Shown here in pieces: positions 8,475-17,482 of a DNA stretch of 64,000 nucleotides (positions are counted from its first letter, which is position 1; every line of letters starts with the position of its first letter). The stretch spans positions 62,001-126,000 of the forward strand of contig NZ_MVBD01000008.1 of the NCBI RefSeq assembly GCF_002000055.1. The letters are read 5' to 3'. The notes beneath the pieces were generated by a model. The model was not told where the DNA came from and did no database searches. It was given only the letters and a program-made list of their open reading frames with translations. Origin of the DNA: Marinicella sediminis. GTDB taxonomy: Bacteria; Pseudomonadota; Gammaproteobacteria; Xanthomonadales; Marinicellaceae. The position numbers were made by a program, and so were the translations under genes.

Positions 8475-8987
8475 GATGAATCCGTGGATTAATGAGGGTG
8501 ACATTTTAACCGGCCAGACATACAAAACAAGACCAGTAATGTAAGATCCTGGAACTTTCCCCTCCGGTCCTGACTCAGCGCTGACGCCAGTATCCAAGCA
8601 GTCGAGCCGGTCATCAACTCTCCGTGGTTTCATTTGTGGTTGTATGAGGAATGACCTTGGGACTTCATTCACTTTTGTTCCTGACAAAAGTGAAAGCCGA
8701 TTCTACGGATGGAGGAGTTAGGGTCTCGTCTGGAACAGAGACCGAGGCCTCGGCGATCATGTCATGTGATCAAGCGCTCGACGCTCTGATTCGCTATCGC
8801 TCACGGCTTATCGATCATTCCATTATGGCTTCTTGACTTCATCAAACCGCCATATCTGCATGATCTGCCTAACCAAGTCGGCGGGACGAGCTGATCATCA
8901 GCTCTCCACAGTTGAATCAGCACGCTGAACACTGGGGTGGCATTGTCAGTACCAGAGGGTTGTGGTCTTCTTCTTTTGCTGTGGTGG
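8475..8987. other. 513-bp gene-poor region holding repeat copy 1
   Basis: I see no gene here. It contains the long copy of the dispersed hairpin repeat (8647-8907) and, just before it, a degenerate fragment near 8599-8627 (tcgagccggtcatcaactctcc) similar to the repeat's tail. Short open frames arising in the repeat are not genes. Confidence 0.7.
8647..8907 (+). repeat. dispersed hairpin repeat, copy 1 (expanded)
   Basis: This 261-bp copy aligns end to end with the two 148-bp copies at 20793-20940 and 23128-23275 but carries two extra blocks of about 47 and about 66 bases. Shared hairpins are a perfect 11-bp stem TTCACTTTTGT/ACAAAAGTGAA with a TCCTG loop, a GATCA...TGATC pair, and the palindromic GAGCTGATCATCAGCTC. 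The first extra block holds its own inverted repeat GTCTC...GAGAC. Orientation is the same in all three copies. Confidence 0.85.
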
Positions 8988-9599
8988 TTATCTGCCAGCA
9001 GAGGCAAAGAACATCAGGTACACCAACCGGCCGTTTTCGGGTTGTTTGCCAAAATTTTCTCCGGCGGTGTGCCACAACCATGGGCGAAGCAGTATTAACC
9101 GGTTGAAGCGCATGGGAACACGCATGGTCATTTCCCATTTGGCATCATCGGTGGAGTCTTTTTCCAGCACATCGGCCACCCACTGTTTGGCAGAGGGGGC
9201 GCCGTATTTTTCCATGGCTTCCTGATCACTGAACGGGGCGCGTTCTGAATCACTTTCAATGTGCCTGAAAAACTCAGTGCCACCGCGGCAGTCTTCAGGT
9301 TCGCTGAGGTACAGGATGCCAGACCAGTGCGAGCCATCAACATGCACTTTGGCGGTACCCACATCAGATGCCAGCGCGATGCGACACTTGCCGTGGGCTT
9401 GATTATGACTCATTGGCATCAGAGGCTCACCAACCAGTCTTGACACTTCATTGTGCAGACCTTCGATGTTAATGCGTTCTTTGGAGTTTCGTCCGGGGTA
9501 AGGGCCCTGAACTTCAGGATAACTCAAATTCAGGGCTGCGTTACGCAGTGCATATGGGTCATCAAGGAAATCATCGACCACGATTAATGATGTCGGCAT
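8988..9599 (-). CDS. DUF6445-like 2OG-Fe(II) oxygenase-type protein
   Basis: A 203-residue cytoplasmic protein preceded by GGGAG. It begins L-I-V-V-D-D-F-L-D-D-P and has the jelly-roll signature of 2-oxoglutarate/Fe(II) enzymes: H-V-D near residue 86 with S-H-W-S-G-I-L-Y-L-S, then G-G-T-E-F-F-R-H, and a distal L-L-R-P-W-L-W-H-T-A-G-E-N-F-G followed by a G-R-L-V-Y-L-M-F-F strand. The spacing HxD...H...R agrees with metal and 2OG binding, and the overall pattern fits DUF6445. Members are often near tryptophan halogenase or SapC genes and may hydroxylate protein or small molecules, but no such neighbour is here. Substrate unknown. Confidence 0.75.
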   Translation of the reverse strand: MPTSLIVVDDFLDDPYALRNAALNLSYPEVQGPYPGRNSKERINIEGLHNEVSRLVGEPLMPMSHNQAHGKCRIALASDVGTAKVHVDGSHWSGILYLSEPEDCRGGTEFFRHIESDSERAPFSDQEAMEKYGAPSAKQWVADVLEKDSTDDAKWEMTMRVPMRFNRLILLRPWLWHTAGENFGKQPENGRLVYLMFFASAGR

Positions 9600-9765
9600 A
9601 AATTATCGTTGCTCCCGCTTTGGCTGTTTTCAGTTACAGATTCATGTGCGGCTCATCATAGCATTTTTGAGCGCTGAGTTCACGATTCTACAGCTGCTTG
9701 TGCTGACTCCATGTTGATATTGATTTCATATTGAAAGCTTGTTTTTCCTGCTGATGAAAATGTCC

Positions 9766-11124
9766 TCATGGCTCAAGCACGTCCTCCATCCAGCTGATCA
9801 GGGCTGTAGCCACTTCATGATTGTAATGTTCTCCGGGCTGACCTGGGTTGTATGAGCCTTCATTCATGGCCTGGCGGAGGGCCTGGAAAGTAGGATACGT
9901 CATCAAACCATGATCGGTGTTGTCAAAAATGCGCAAAGTTGCCTGGTCATCTTCCTCCGTATTCAACAGTTCAGTGAGGTTGCGGGCCCAGTCGTCACTG
10001 ATGGTTTGGATGTCAAAAGCACCGTGCATTACCAGCACTGGTGATGCCACTTTACGCCAGGCAACACTGAGGTCATAGGCATTCAGGTCACGGAAGAAAC
10101 CATAGTGACGCTGAAAAACCTGATCGCCCTGATGTGGCAGCAAGTTGGCGGCAAATGCCTCCTGGAAACGAGGGTCTGAGCGGATGTCTTGCCAGTCCGA
10201 ATTGGTGTTAAGCCAGGCCTGCAGCAATGGCTGAATCAACTGCCCATTGGCTTGTGCAGTGTCCTCTGCTGTACCCATCATCACCGCCTGGACGGTGAAC
10301 ATGTCCTGTAAATAGTCATACCAGGATTTGAGTACGGCGCCATAAACCGCGATGCCTTTAAATTGTTGGCCTTCACCGATCAGTGGTGCATATACACCAC
10401 CCAATGAATGGCCAAACAAAAACACTTCATCAGCGGTCACAAAATCATAGGCTTTAAGGGCTTTCAGGCCGGCTTTGAATCCCGACAGTTCCTGGGTGAA
10501 GTTAACCTGTGAACAGTCCAGTGCTCCGGCGCTGTCACCAACGCCGAATTTTTCCAGTTTATAGACCACGAAGCCGCTGTCCACCACCTGGTTAAATAAT
10601 TGCTGCATGGTGGCTTGAGGAACCATGCCATAATCAATCGACTGACAGGTGTAACCTTGAATAAAGTACAACGCCGGCCGGCTTTCGCCGGGTTTGAGAT
10701 CAGCGGGTTTGTAAACAATGGACCGCAGGCGGTTGTCGCCTGATTGTACTTCGTCATACAGCACCTGATGGTTTTCATGGTGCTCCCTGGGACGTCTGAG
10801 CAGGATGCCAGTGAGGGTTTTTTGATGACCGTCTCTGCGGATTTCGATGTGAATGTCATCACCCACCTGATCAGCAGCGATCAGGCTCACCAGTTCCGCA
10901 AATGTCGAGACCGGTTCCTGGTTGTAGCTGAGGATAACATCATTTGCTTCGATGCCCATTTGTGCCGCCGTGGATCGGGGCAGCACTCGCTGGACCACCA
11001 CACCGCTGCCATCCGGTTGGCCCATCACCCCAAACATGGGTTGACTTTTGAGTTGAGTGGCGGTGGCCTGACAGGCCAATAACAGCCAGCAGATGATCAT
11101 GAGGGTGGGTTTGAATGGATTCAT
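9766..11124 (-). CDS. PDZ domain-alpha/beta hydrolase fusion, exported
   Basis: A 452-residue protein with a signal peptide (to about residue 22), a PDZ domain at about 28-112 (F-G-V-M-G-Q...G-V-V-V-Q-R-V-L-P-R-S-T-A-A-Q-M-G-I, then N-D-V-I-L-S-Y-N) and an alpha/beta hydrolase at about 120-450. The nucleophile elbow is G-H-S-L-G-G at 238-243 (Ser240); the catalytic acid is likely in M-H-G-A-F-D-I-Q and the His in D-N-T-D-H-G. A periplasmic esterase or peptidase coupled to a PDZ for peptide docking is an inference. Its ATG overlaps the stop of the upstream DUF885 gene (ATGA overlap), and AGGAG lies before the start. Confidence 0.85.
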   Translation of the reverse strand: MNPFKPTLMIICWLLLACQATATQLKSQPMFGVMGQPDGSGVVVQRVLPRSTAAQMGIEANDVILSYNQEPVSTFAELVSLIAADQVGDDIHIEIRRDGHQKTLTGILLRRPREHHENHQVLYDEVQSGDNRLRSIVYKPADLKPGESRPALYFIQGYTCQSIDYGMVPQATMQQLFNQVVDSGFVVYKLEKFGVGDSAGALDCSQVNFTQELSGFKAGLKALKAYDFVTADEVFLFGHSLGGVYAPLIGEGQQFKGIAVYGAVLKSWYDYLQDMFTVQAVMMGTAEDTAQANGQLIQPLLQAWLNTNSDWQDIRSDPRFQEAFAANLLPHQGDQVFQRHYGFFRDLNAYDLSVAWRKVASPVLVMHGAFDIQTISDDWARNLTELLNTEEDDQATLRIFDNTDHGLMTYPTFQALRQAMNEGSYNPGQPGEHYNHEVATALISWMEDVLEP

Positions 11125-12395
11125 GGTTGCTCCTGAAAGGTGAATAGTTGTTGGTAATGGTTCAAAGTACTGATCGGTAAGTGGCTGATGGTCAGGATGT
11201 TCTGATGAAATGTTCTGAGATTAAAGTCTGCCTTATTTTGTAATTGTTGTTTTAATTGTTCGATCCTGTGTTTGCCATATACATAGGTGTTCACCTGCAT
11301 GGGCCATCGTTTGATGCGCTCTATTTCACGATTCATGACATCCGTGCCTTCTGGGAAATGACTGCGCCAATGCATTTGTGCCTGTTCAATTGACCAGCCT
11401 CTGGCATGGATGCCCACATCAATCATGACCCGCATGGCCCTGAGGGCTTCCCATTTGAGGGCAAAGCGTTGACTGTCCGGATGTCGATAAAGTCCCAATG
11501 AACGGCCGAGGGTTTCTGCATAGGCCGCCCAGCCTTCAACAAAAGCCATCTGGCCCTGGCTCAGATTGGGCAGTTGACAATGGCTGTGGTGTTGAGCCAC
11601 CTGACTTTGATAATGGTGCCCAGGAATCCCTTCGTGTAAGAACAGCCAGTCCACCTGGCGGAGTTCATAGTCTTCAGTCAAAGGGTGGTAATACATGGTG
11701 TGTTGGGCACTGTTGTAGTAACCCGGGGCCGGGAAATCTGCCCCCATGGTTGATCGTGCGGTGTGTAATGGGGCGATCTGATCAGTTGGGATGAACATCA
11801 GTTTAAGGTGATTCATGAGCAGTTCTTGGGTGTCCTGATAGTGCTCCAGGATGGCTCGTTCATCGGCACTGCGGATTACTGCCATGGGCGGTATCGCAGA
11901 CTCATCAGACACTTGTCTGTATTGTGTGATGGCCTTGGTGAAGGTCTGCTCACCCACCGCGTACAAATGATCAGCTGACAGATCTTCTCCTAACCACCAC
12001 ATGGTCAGATAGCGATACCATTGGTCGCCATCAGGCAGCTGATGCACTGAACCTTGATAAGTGACGCCAGACTGCGGCTCACTGAGCAGCTGTAACCGCA
12101 GCTTGTGGGCCTGCAAAGCCAGGCTGGCGGCGGAATGAAAGACCTGTTGACAGGCATTGGCAGGTGAATGTTTTTGCAGGGTTTGAGTGGCATGGTCAAT
12201 GGCTGTCAATTGACTGTTTGATGCTGGCTGGCCCAGGCCGTGGTTCCACAGCTGAGCAAAGTCCAGTTGAGGTGTAGGCAAATGGGCTAAGGCAACGGCG
12301 TCAAGCACCTCGTGCCAGTTACTTTTGTTGTTGGTTTCTGCACCGGAACTGAGACTCAGCAGACAGGCTAAAACCAGGATTTTTTTGATCATCAT
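11121..12395 (-). CDS. DUF885 family zinc peptidase-like protein
   Basis: A 424-residue exported protein (signal peptide to about residue 19). It has the DUF885 metal-binding helix H-E-G-I-P-G-H-H at 254-261 and the downstream F-V-E-G-W-A-A-Y-A-E-T-L-G motif that provides the third zinc ligand, plus Y-Y-N-S-A-Q in front. It is shorter than typical DUF885 members (about 550-600 residues), missing much of the N-terminal helical part. DUF885 proteins are thought to be carboxypeptidase-like metallopeptidases related to the M3/M32 type fold. The gene overlaps the PDZ-hydrolase gene by 4 bases and is the first gene of that operon, so the two may act in sequence on peptides in the periplasm (inference). 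Confidence 0.85.
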   Translation of the reverse strand: MMIKKILVLACLLSLSSGAETNNKSNWHEVLDAVALAHLPTPQLDFAQLWNHGLGQPASNSQLTAIDHATQTLQKHSPANACQQVFHSAASLALQAHKLRLQLLSEPQSGVTYQGSVHQLPDGDQWYRYLTMWWLGEDLSADHLYAVGEQTFTKAITQYRQVSDESAIPPMAVIRSADERAILEHYQDTQELLMNHLKLMFIPTDQIAPLHTARSTMGADFPAPGYYNSAQHTMYYHPLTEDYELRQVDWLFLHEGIPGHHYQSQVAQHHSHCQLPNLSQGQMAFVEGWAAYAETLGRSLGLYRHPDSQRFALKWEALRAMRVMIDVGIHARGWSIEQAQMHWRSHFPEGTDVMNREIERIKRWPMQVNTYVYGKHRIEQLKQQLQNKADFNLRTFHQNILTISHLPISTLNHYQQLFTFQEQP

Positions 12396-12599
12396 CGACG
12401 GTTTTTTTGGTTAACTTCATTCCAGCATAACTCATTCACTTGCTGTGCTGATAAATCCGAACAAGTTTATCATTCAGGTATCGCTGAAACGGCCGGAGGC
12501 TAATCATCAACGCTGCACAAACGACTGTTTGTGGTATGTTGGTTGATGGGGTATGATGAATTCATCAAGGACATTTTCATCATCAATCAGGGAGTTTTC

Positions 12600-12893
12600 A
12601 TGAAATCAATCATTGTCATTGCCATCGCGGCTGTTGTATATATCCAGTTCTTCAAAGCCCCCCCAAGACCGGTTTGCCAGAACGGAGAGGCGTTTGCTGC
12701 CCAAATGATGGAAATGGTGATAAACCTCCAGGATGGTGACATCAGTTTGCCTGTGGCTCAGGACCTGGATGTGTTTCAAAATCTGGAAAATGACCCCCGG
12801 CTGTCCCGGCTTGATTCGCCTTATGCCACGGCTGAAGATTTCCAGGCGGGTTGTGATGTGCTGTATGATGCCATTGAGTCATTGAAAAGCTGA
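12600..12893 (+). CDS. small membrane-anchored hypothetical protein
   Basis: A 97-residue protein: an N-terminal hydrophobic helix at about 4-18 (I-I-V-I-A-I-A-A-V-V-Y-I) is followed by K-A-P-P-R-P-V-C and an acidic helical domain with N-L-Q-D-G-D-I and a second cysteine. The helix is likely a signal anchor, leaving the domain in the periplasm. The start at 12600 follows GGGAG, 7 bases upstream. No family is recognised. Confidence 0.5.
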   Translation: MKSIIVIAIAAVVYIQFFKAPPRPVCQNGEAFAAQMMEMVINLQDGDISLPVAQDLDVFQNLENDPRLSRLDSPYATAEDFQAGCDVLYDAIESLKS

Positions 12894-13014
12894 CCTGCTG
12901 AGTGATCCGCTGAACGCACCATATTTTACTTCTGTACAGCGCTTGTCACCGTCCTGTCTGGTTTACTGATTGGACGCAGTGGTGTTTTGTTTCCAGACGC
13001 CTTGAGCAGATTGG

Positions 13015-13020
13015 TATAAT
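13015..13020 (+). promoter_or_regulatory. extended -10 promoter element
   Basis: TTGGTATAAT lies 25 bases before the ATG of the TPR-sulfotransferase gene: a consensus -10 TATAAT preceded by TTGG rather than the ideal TGn. The only -35-like hexamer is a weak TTCCAG 18 bases upstream. The leader would be about 20 bases. Confidence 0.4.
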
Positions 13021-13044
13021 GGCCGCTTTTTTAACACCAACATC

Positions 13045-15051
13045 ATGCAAACAGCGCTTCAAGAAACCGCCCGACTGTTGGCTCTGGGACAAACTGAGCA
13101 GGCACTTGAGATACTGAAAAAACAATCCGATGACCCCGCTTGTCAGATTCGCTTACGCGAATATTACATGGGTGAACAACAGTATGAAGCGGCAGCAGCA
13201 CTCATTGCTCAGATGACTGGTACTGATGACACAGAACAATGGGTGAATCAATCCATCACGGCTTTTTTCAATCAGGATTGGACTGGCGCCATTGGACTGG
13301 CCGAAGCGGCGCTGAACATCACGCCGGATGCGGCCACTGCGCAAAATCATCTGGGCCGGGCTCTGCAGAATGCCGGGCAGTCTGGTCGGGCCATCAAGGC
13401 TTTCAAATCTGCCGTCAGGTATCAACCTGATTATGCAGAAGCCTGGCATAATCTGGCTCATACCCGTCGGGCATTGGGGTTGTTACATGAGGCAGAAGAA
13501 TACTACCTGGAAGCCCTGAAGTTTCATGCTGGGTATCAATCGGCGCTGTTTAACCTGGCGGTGACCCAATCGGTGCTGGAAGATTACAGCCAGGCGATGG
13601 GCCACTTCAGGCAGTTGCTGAAGGTCAATCCACAACATGTATTGGGCTGGGTCAATACTGGCCTCACACATCATGTACTGGGAGAAGTTGATGAGTCCAT
13701 GAAGTGTTATGACCAGGCCATGGAACTGGATCCCGGATGTGCCATTGCTTATAGTTACAAAGGCGTGGTGCTCAATGAGTTACAGCAAACCGAGGTGGCG
13801 ATCAAGTGCCTGCAACACGCCATCAGCCTGGATCCACAGGAAGTTGACGCCTGGTGTGAACTGACCAACATCCATGAAAAACTCAATGACCTGGAGAACG
13901 CACAAATGGCCAATGACAAAGCTTTGGCCATCGATCCCCATCACCCAACGGCGCTGATTGACCGGGCCAGGATTTTGTCTCGCAACAAACAACATCAGGA
14001 TGCCCTGAATGCTTTGCGCCAGGTACCGGTGAAGCAATTGCCAGTGAGGAAACAGATTGAATACTTTTTTGAATCAGGGACGGTACTGGACCGCCTGAAG
14101 CAGTATGATGAAGCATTCAAGGCCTATCAGCAAGGCAATCAGCTGGCCACCACCAGTCCACGGTTTCAACAGGTTGATGCCGGGGCATTTGCACGGCGCC
14201 TGAAGGACCTGAATCAAGCCGCTGAACAGATCGAAAAGCCTCATGGGTGGTTGAAGTCCTTGTTACAAAAAAAACCCAGGGCAGATCGATTGTTGGGCAG
14301 TCAATTGTGCTTTTTGATGGGTTTTCCGCGTTCCGGAACAACCCTGATGGATACCATACTCAATGTGCATCAACAGTTGCTGACGGTTGAAGAAAAACCG
14401 ACCCTTGAGCGGGTGATTGAGGACATGGACTCAGCGCCATGGAGCCAGCAGGCTCCGTCAGCAGATCAGTTGGCGCAATGGCGGCAGCACTACTGGCATA
14501 GCCTATCAGAATACATGAGCGGAGATGCACAGTTGGTGGTCGATAAACTGCCATTGCGGTTCATCCAGGCGCAACTGATTCACGCCATGTTGCCACAAGC
14601 CAAAATACTCTTTATGTTGCGCCACCCTTGTGATGTGGTGCTGAGTAATTTCATGCAGAATTACATGCCCAATCAGGCTTTCGTTCATTTCAATGAACTG
14701 GCAGAAAGTGTGCAGATGTACCAACAAACCATGGACCTGTGGTTAAAACTACGGGATGTATTTGGTCAGCAATTACTGGAAGTCCGTTACGAGGATCTGG
14801 TTAATCAGCCACAACAAACAGTGCCCGCGGTCTGTGATTTTCTCGGTGTGCCGTTCAGTCAGGAGATGCTGGACACCGATCAGCGACTGAAAGCGAAAAA
14901 CCGCATCAGCACCAACAGTTATGCCCAGGTGGCGCAGAACATTCATCAGCAATCGGTGATGCGCTGGGAAAATTACCGGGAGTATTTTGCCCCACATTTG
15001 TCACAACTCAAACCATTCATCAAATTATTTGGTTATCCTGATCCAGGTTGA
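13045..15051 (+). CDS. TPR repeat sulfotransferase
   Basis: A 668-residue cytoplasmic protein. Residues about 5-370 are tetratricopeptide repeats, for example A-Q-N-H-L-G-R-A-L-Q-N-A-G-Q and Y-A-E-A-W-H-N-L-A-H-T-R-R-A-L-G, about ten in number. The C-terminal sulfotransferase domain has the PAPS 5'-phosphosulfate loop G-F-P-R-S-G-T-T at about 426-433 and the 3'-phosphate region with L-R-H-P-C-D-V-V-L-S-N-F. It transfers a sulfuryl group from PAPS to an unknown acceptor; TPRs usually choose a protein or peptide partner. It resembles the many TPR-sulfotransferases of marine Gammaproteobacteria. It is a single gene with its own -10 element. Confidence 0.92.
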   Translation: MQTALQETARLLALGQTEQALEILKKQSDDPACQIRLREYYMGEQQYEAAAALIAQMTGTDDTEQWVNQSITAFFNQDWTGAIGLAEAALNITPDAATAQNHLGRALQNAGQSGRAIKAFKSAVRYQPDYAEAWHNLAHTRRALGLLHEAEEYYLEALKFHAGYQSALFNLAVTQSVLEDYSQAMGHFRQLLKVNPQHVLGWVNTGLTHHVLGEVDESMKCYDQAMELDPGCAIAYSYKGVVLNELQQTEVAIKCLQHAISLDPQEVDAWCELTNIHEKLNDLENAQMANDKALAIDPHHPTALIDRARILSRNKQHQDALNALRQVPVKQLPVRKQIEYFFESGTVLDRLKQYDEAFKAYQQGNQLATTSPRFQQVDAGAFARRLKDLNQAAEQIEKPHGWLKSLLQKKPRADRLLGSQLCFLMGFPRSGTTLMDTILNVHQQLLTVEEKPTLERVIEDMDSAPWSQQAPSADQLAQWRQHYWHSLSEYMSGDAQLVVDKLPLRFIQAQLIHAMLPQAKILFMLRHPCDVVLSNFMQNYMPNQAFVHFNELAESVQMYQQTMDLWLKLRDVFGQQLLEVRYEDLVNQPQQTVPAVCDFLGVPFSQEMLDTDQRLKAKNRISTNSYAQVAQNIHQQSVMRWENYREYFAPHLSQLKPFIKLFGYPDPG

Positions 15052-15257
15052 GTGGTCAAGCTTTGTTTGGGAATTGTGCTCATGTCAGAGGCATAATGTG
15101 AACCATCACTCATTTGGCATGCTGATTGCCGGCTGGCTGTCAACCCTTTCTATTGCCAGGCGTTTTACCTGGCAAGACCTGTCAAAAACTGATAAGTTGA
15201 TTGGTATGTACTGATCAGTTTGATGGGGTATATTGAGTTTAAGCAAGGAGAACAATC

Positions 15258-16163
15258 ATGAAAAATTACATCTTTACCTGTATTTTGTTAAGTGCCTTTA
15301 GTTTCATTAGCCGGGCGGAAACCACTGTGGTTGCACCGGTTTCAGGTATGGCTTATGGCCTGGACCTGATGGCTGTCAGCGAAGTGTTTAAAGACACTCC
15401 TAACCTGGAGGTTTTTGAACAAACCATCAATGACCCGGACACTGGCATCAACAACCTGGATCTGGACGCCAATGGTGAGGTGGATTTCATCAGGGTGGTT
15501 GAGGAAGTGGTTGGTGACAGTCATGTTATTATTCTACAGGCGGCTTTGGGCGCTGATGAATTTCAGGATGTGGCAACCATCCAGGTTGAGCCCTCAGCCG
15601 ATCAGTATACCCTGCAAATTCACGGCCATGAGGTGATTTACGGCCCAGACTATTTCGTGGTTCCACAACACGTCCACGTCCATACCTGGCCGATCATTGC
15701 CTGGATTTACCGTCCGATTTATCGCCCCTACCGGTCCGTATTCAGGTATGGTGTTTATCCGCGTTGGTGGCGTCCTTTCCGTCCAGTACATGTGGATGTC
15801 TACCGCACCCGAACCGTCAGATTCACCGGGCGAAATACCTTTGTGGTCAGTAAAAAACGAGTTGTGAAGCCAGTCAACAGGGTGGTTTATCAACCACGTA
15901 CGTCGAAAAAAGTCAGCAAAAGCCTGAATGTGAGTCATACCACTGGCATCACTGGCAGAACCACTCAACGGGTGGAAGTGAAAAAAACCACGACGCGGGC
16001 CAATGGTAACACCGTTACAAAGCAGAAAGGCGTGGCTAAAACCACCACTGCCAATGGCAGAACCACGGTCAAGAAAAGTAAACAAAAAACGAAAGTCAAA
16101 AAGAACGGTGATAAAAGCACGGTCAGAAAAACCACAAAGACCCGGAAGAAGAAAAACCAATGA
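15258..16163 (+). CDS. secreted protein with basic Lys/Thr-rich C-terminal tail
   Basis: A 301-residue protein with a signal peptide (to about residue 20) preceded by AAGGAG. Residues about 30-135 form an acidic domain with D-L-D-A-N-G-E-V-D-F-I-R-V-V-E and A-L-G-A-D-E-F-Q-D-V-A. A short aromatic stretch follows (W-I-Y-R-P-I-Y-R-P-Y-R and Y-P-R-W-W-R-P-F), and then from about residue 195 a strongly basic low-complexity tail of K, T, R and V (for example K-V-K-K-N-G-D-K-S-T-V-R-K-T-T-K). The tail could bind nucleic acid, LPS or polyanions outside the membrane (inference). I recognise the overall layout from uncharacterised envelope proteins but not a named family. Confidence 0.6.
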   Translation: MKNYIFTCILLSAFSFISRAETTVVAPVSGMAYGLDLMAVSEVFKDTPNLEVFEQTINDPDTGINNLDLDANGEVDFIRVVEEVVGDSHVIILQAALGADEFQDVATIQVEPSADQYTLQIHGHEVIYGPDYFVVPQHVHVHTWPIIAWIYRPIYRPYRSVFRYGVYPRWWRPFRPVHVDVYRTRTVRFTGRNTFVVSKKRVVKPVNRVVYQPRTSKKVSKSLNVSHTTGITGRTTQRVEVKKTTTRANGNTVTKQKGVAKTTTANGRTTVKKSKQKTKVKKNGDKSTVRKTTKTRKKKNQ

Positions 16164-16182
16164 TTAACTGCCATGTGGCCTG

Positions 16183-16215
16183 AAACCAGTATCTGCAAAG
16201 GTGCTGGTTTTTTTA
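16183..16215 (+). terminator. rho-independent terminator
   Basis: AAACCAG...CTGGTTT stem followed by seven T, 20 bases past the stop of the basic-tail protein gene. Confidence 0.75.
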
Positions 16216-16270
16216 TTGCATGATGAATGACCTGATTGCAAAAGAACCTCATCAAACAGCTGCCTTCATT

Positions 16271-16276
16271 TATAAT
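16271..16276 (+). promoter_or_regulatory. -10 element upstream of pyrC
   Basis: A perfect TATAAT lies 30 bases before the pyrC ATG. No good -35 hexamer is seen at 16-18 bases. Confidence 0.35.
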
Positions 16277-16305
16277 GGGTGCCGTTTTAAACCATCAGTG
16301 ACATC

Positions 16306-17346
16306 ATGACCGTGGATTCAATCACCCTCATTCAACCTGACGACTGGCATGTGCATCTGCGTGATGGTCAAATGCTCAAGCAAGTGGCTGCTTATACAGC
16401 TCGGCAATTTGGCCGGGCCATCATCATGCCCAACCTTACACCACCAGTGATCACGGCTCAGATGGCCAGTGAATACCGCCTGCGTATCAAACAGGCCACT
16501 GCAGATTATCCGGATTTTGAGCCATTGATGACGGCTTATCTGACCGACTCCACTGACCCCGTGGAAATCACTCAGGGCTATAAAGCGGGGATATTTACTG
16601 CGGCCAAATTGTATCCGGCCAATGCCACCACCAATTCGGCAGCTGGGGTCACCGATGTCAGGCACATCCATGGTGTGCTGGAAGCCATGCAGGGCATCGG
16701 GATGCCGTTGTTGGTCCATGGGGAAGTGGTGAGTGAAGACATTGACGTGTTTGATAGGGAAGCGGTTTTTATTGAGCGCATCATGGATCCCTTGTTGAAA
16801 GATTTTCCCGAACTGAAAGTGGTGTTTGAACACATTACCACCAAAGATGCAGCCGACTTTGTTGCTTCACACCATGGCCGCCTGGCGGCGACCATCACCG
16901 TTCATCACCTGCAAATCAATCGCAATGACATGCTGGTGGGTGGTATCAAGCCCCACCTTTATTGTCTGCCGGTGGCCAAGCGTGAACGGCATCGTCAGGC
17001 GTTGCGACTGGCGGCCACTTCAGGGTCTGATCGTTTTTTTCTTGGCACAGACACTGCGCCACATGCTGTGGGAGACAAAGAAAGTGCCTGTGGCTGTGCC
17101 GGTATATTCAGTGCTCCTCATGCGTTGGAAAACTATCTTCAGGTGTTCGAAGAAGAACAGGCACTGGACCGGTTTGAAGCTTTTGCGTCATTGAACGGTC
17201 CGGCATTTTATGGTTTGCCGGTGAATAAAAAGACCATTACATTGGAAAAAGTCATTCAAACGGTGCCAGATTCAGCCGGAACAGAACCGCTGAATGTTCA
17301 GCCTTACCGGGCTGGTGACATTTTGTCGTGGCGCCTCCAGCAATGA
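16306..17346 (+). CDS. pyrC: dihydroorotase (class II)
   Basis: A 346-residue enzyme of the usual length that makes dihydroorotate from carbamoyl aspartate in pyrimidine synthesis. Binuclear zinc ligands are visible: H-V-H-L-R-D-G at residues 15-21, the lysine to be carboxylated in A-A-K-L-Y-P-A-N-A-T-T-N-S (K101), histidines in L-V-H-G-E and F-E-H-I-T-T, and the aspartate in G-T-D-T-A-P-H at about 247-253. The gene is single, as is usual for pyrC, and sits between a terminator and the DUF2306 gene. Identity is essentially certain. Confidence 0.97.
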   Translation: MTVDSITLIQPDDWHVHLRDGQMLKQVAAYTARQFGRAIIMPNLTPPVITAQMASEYRLRIKQATADYPDFEPLMTAYLTDSTDPVEITQGYKAGIFTAAKLYPANATTNSAAGVTDVRHIHGVLEAMQGIGMPLLVHGEVVSEDIDVFDREAVFIERIMDPLLKDFPELKVVFEHITTKDAADFVASHHGRLAATITVHHLQINRNDMLVGGIKPHLYCLPVAKRERHRQALRLAATSGSDRFFLGTDTAPHAVGDKESACGCAGIFSAPHALENYLQVFEEEQALDRFEAFASLNGPAFYGLPVNKKTITLEKVIQTVPDSAGTEPLNVQPYRAGDILSWRLQQ

Positions 17347-17482
17347 GTGACGGGCCCCAGTGGCCCTGAAGTTGACTTAACTTGAGGTCAAAAACTCTGC
17401 ATTGAAAGGTTCTGAACAGCCGATTCGGACGAAACCGTCTCACCCATCGGTAACATGAAGGTCTTTCACACGAGATTGATTC

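Noticed and set aside
8651-8836. Short open frame starting inside repeat copy 1, and a similar one in copy 3 (23132-23506), with the same N-terminal codons
   Set aside because: The shared start comes from the repeat itself; the sequences diverge where the repeat copies differ, there is no ribosome binding site, and in copy 3 the frame runs into the antisense of the acyltransferase.
15151-15175. Stem TTGCCAGG...CCTGGCAA downstream of the TPR-sulfotransferase gene as a terminator
   Set aside because: There is no T run after it, so I did not list it as a terminator; it may only be a chance hairpin.
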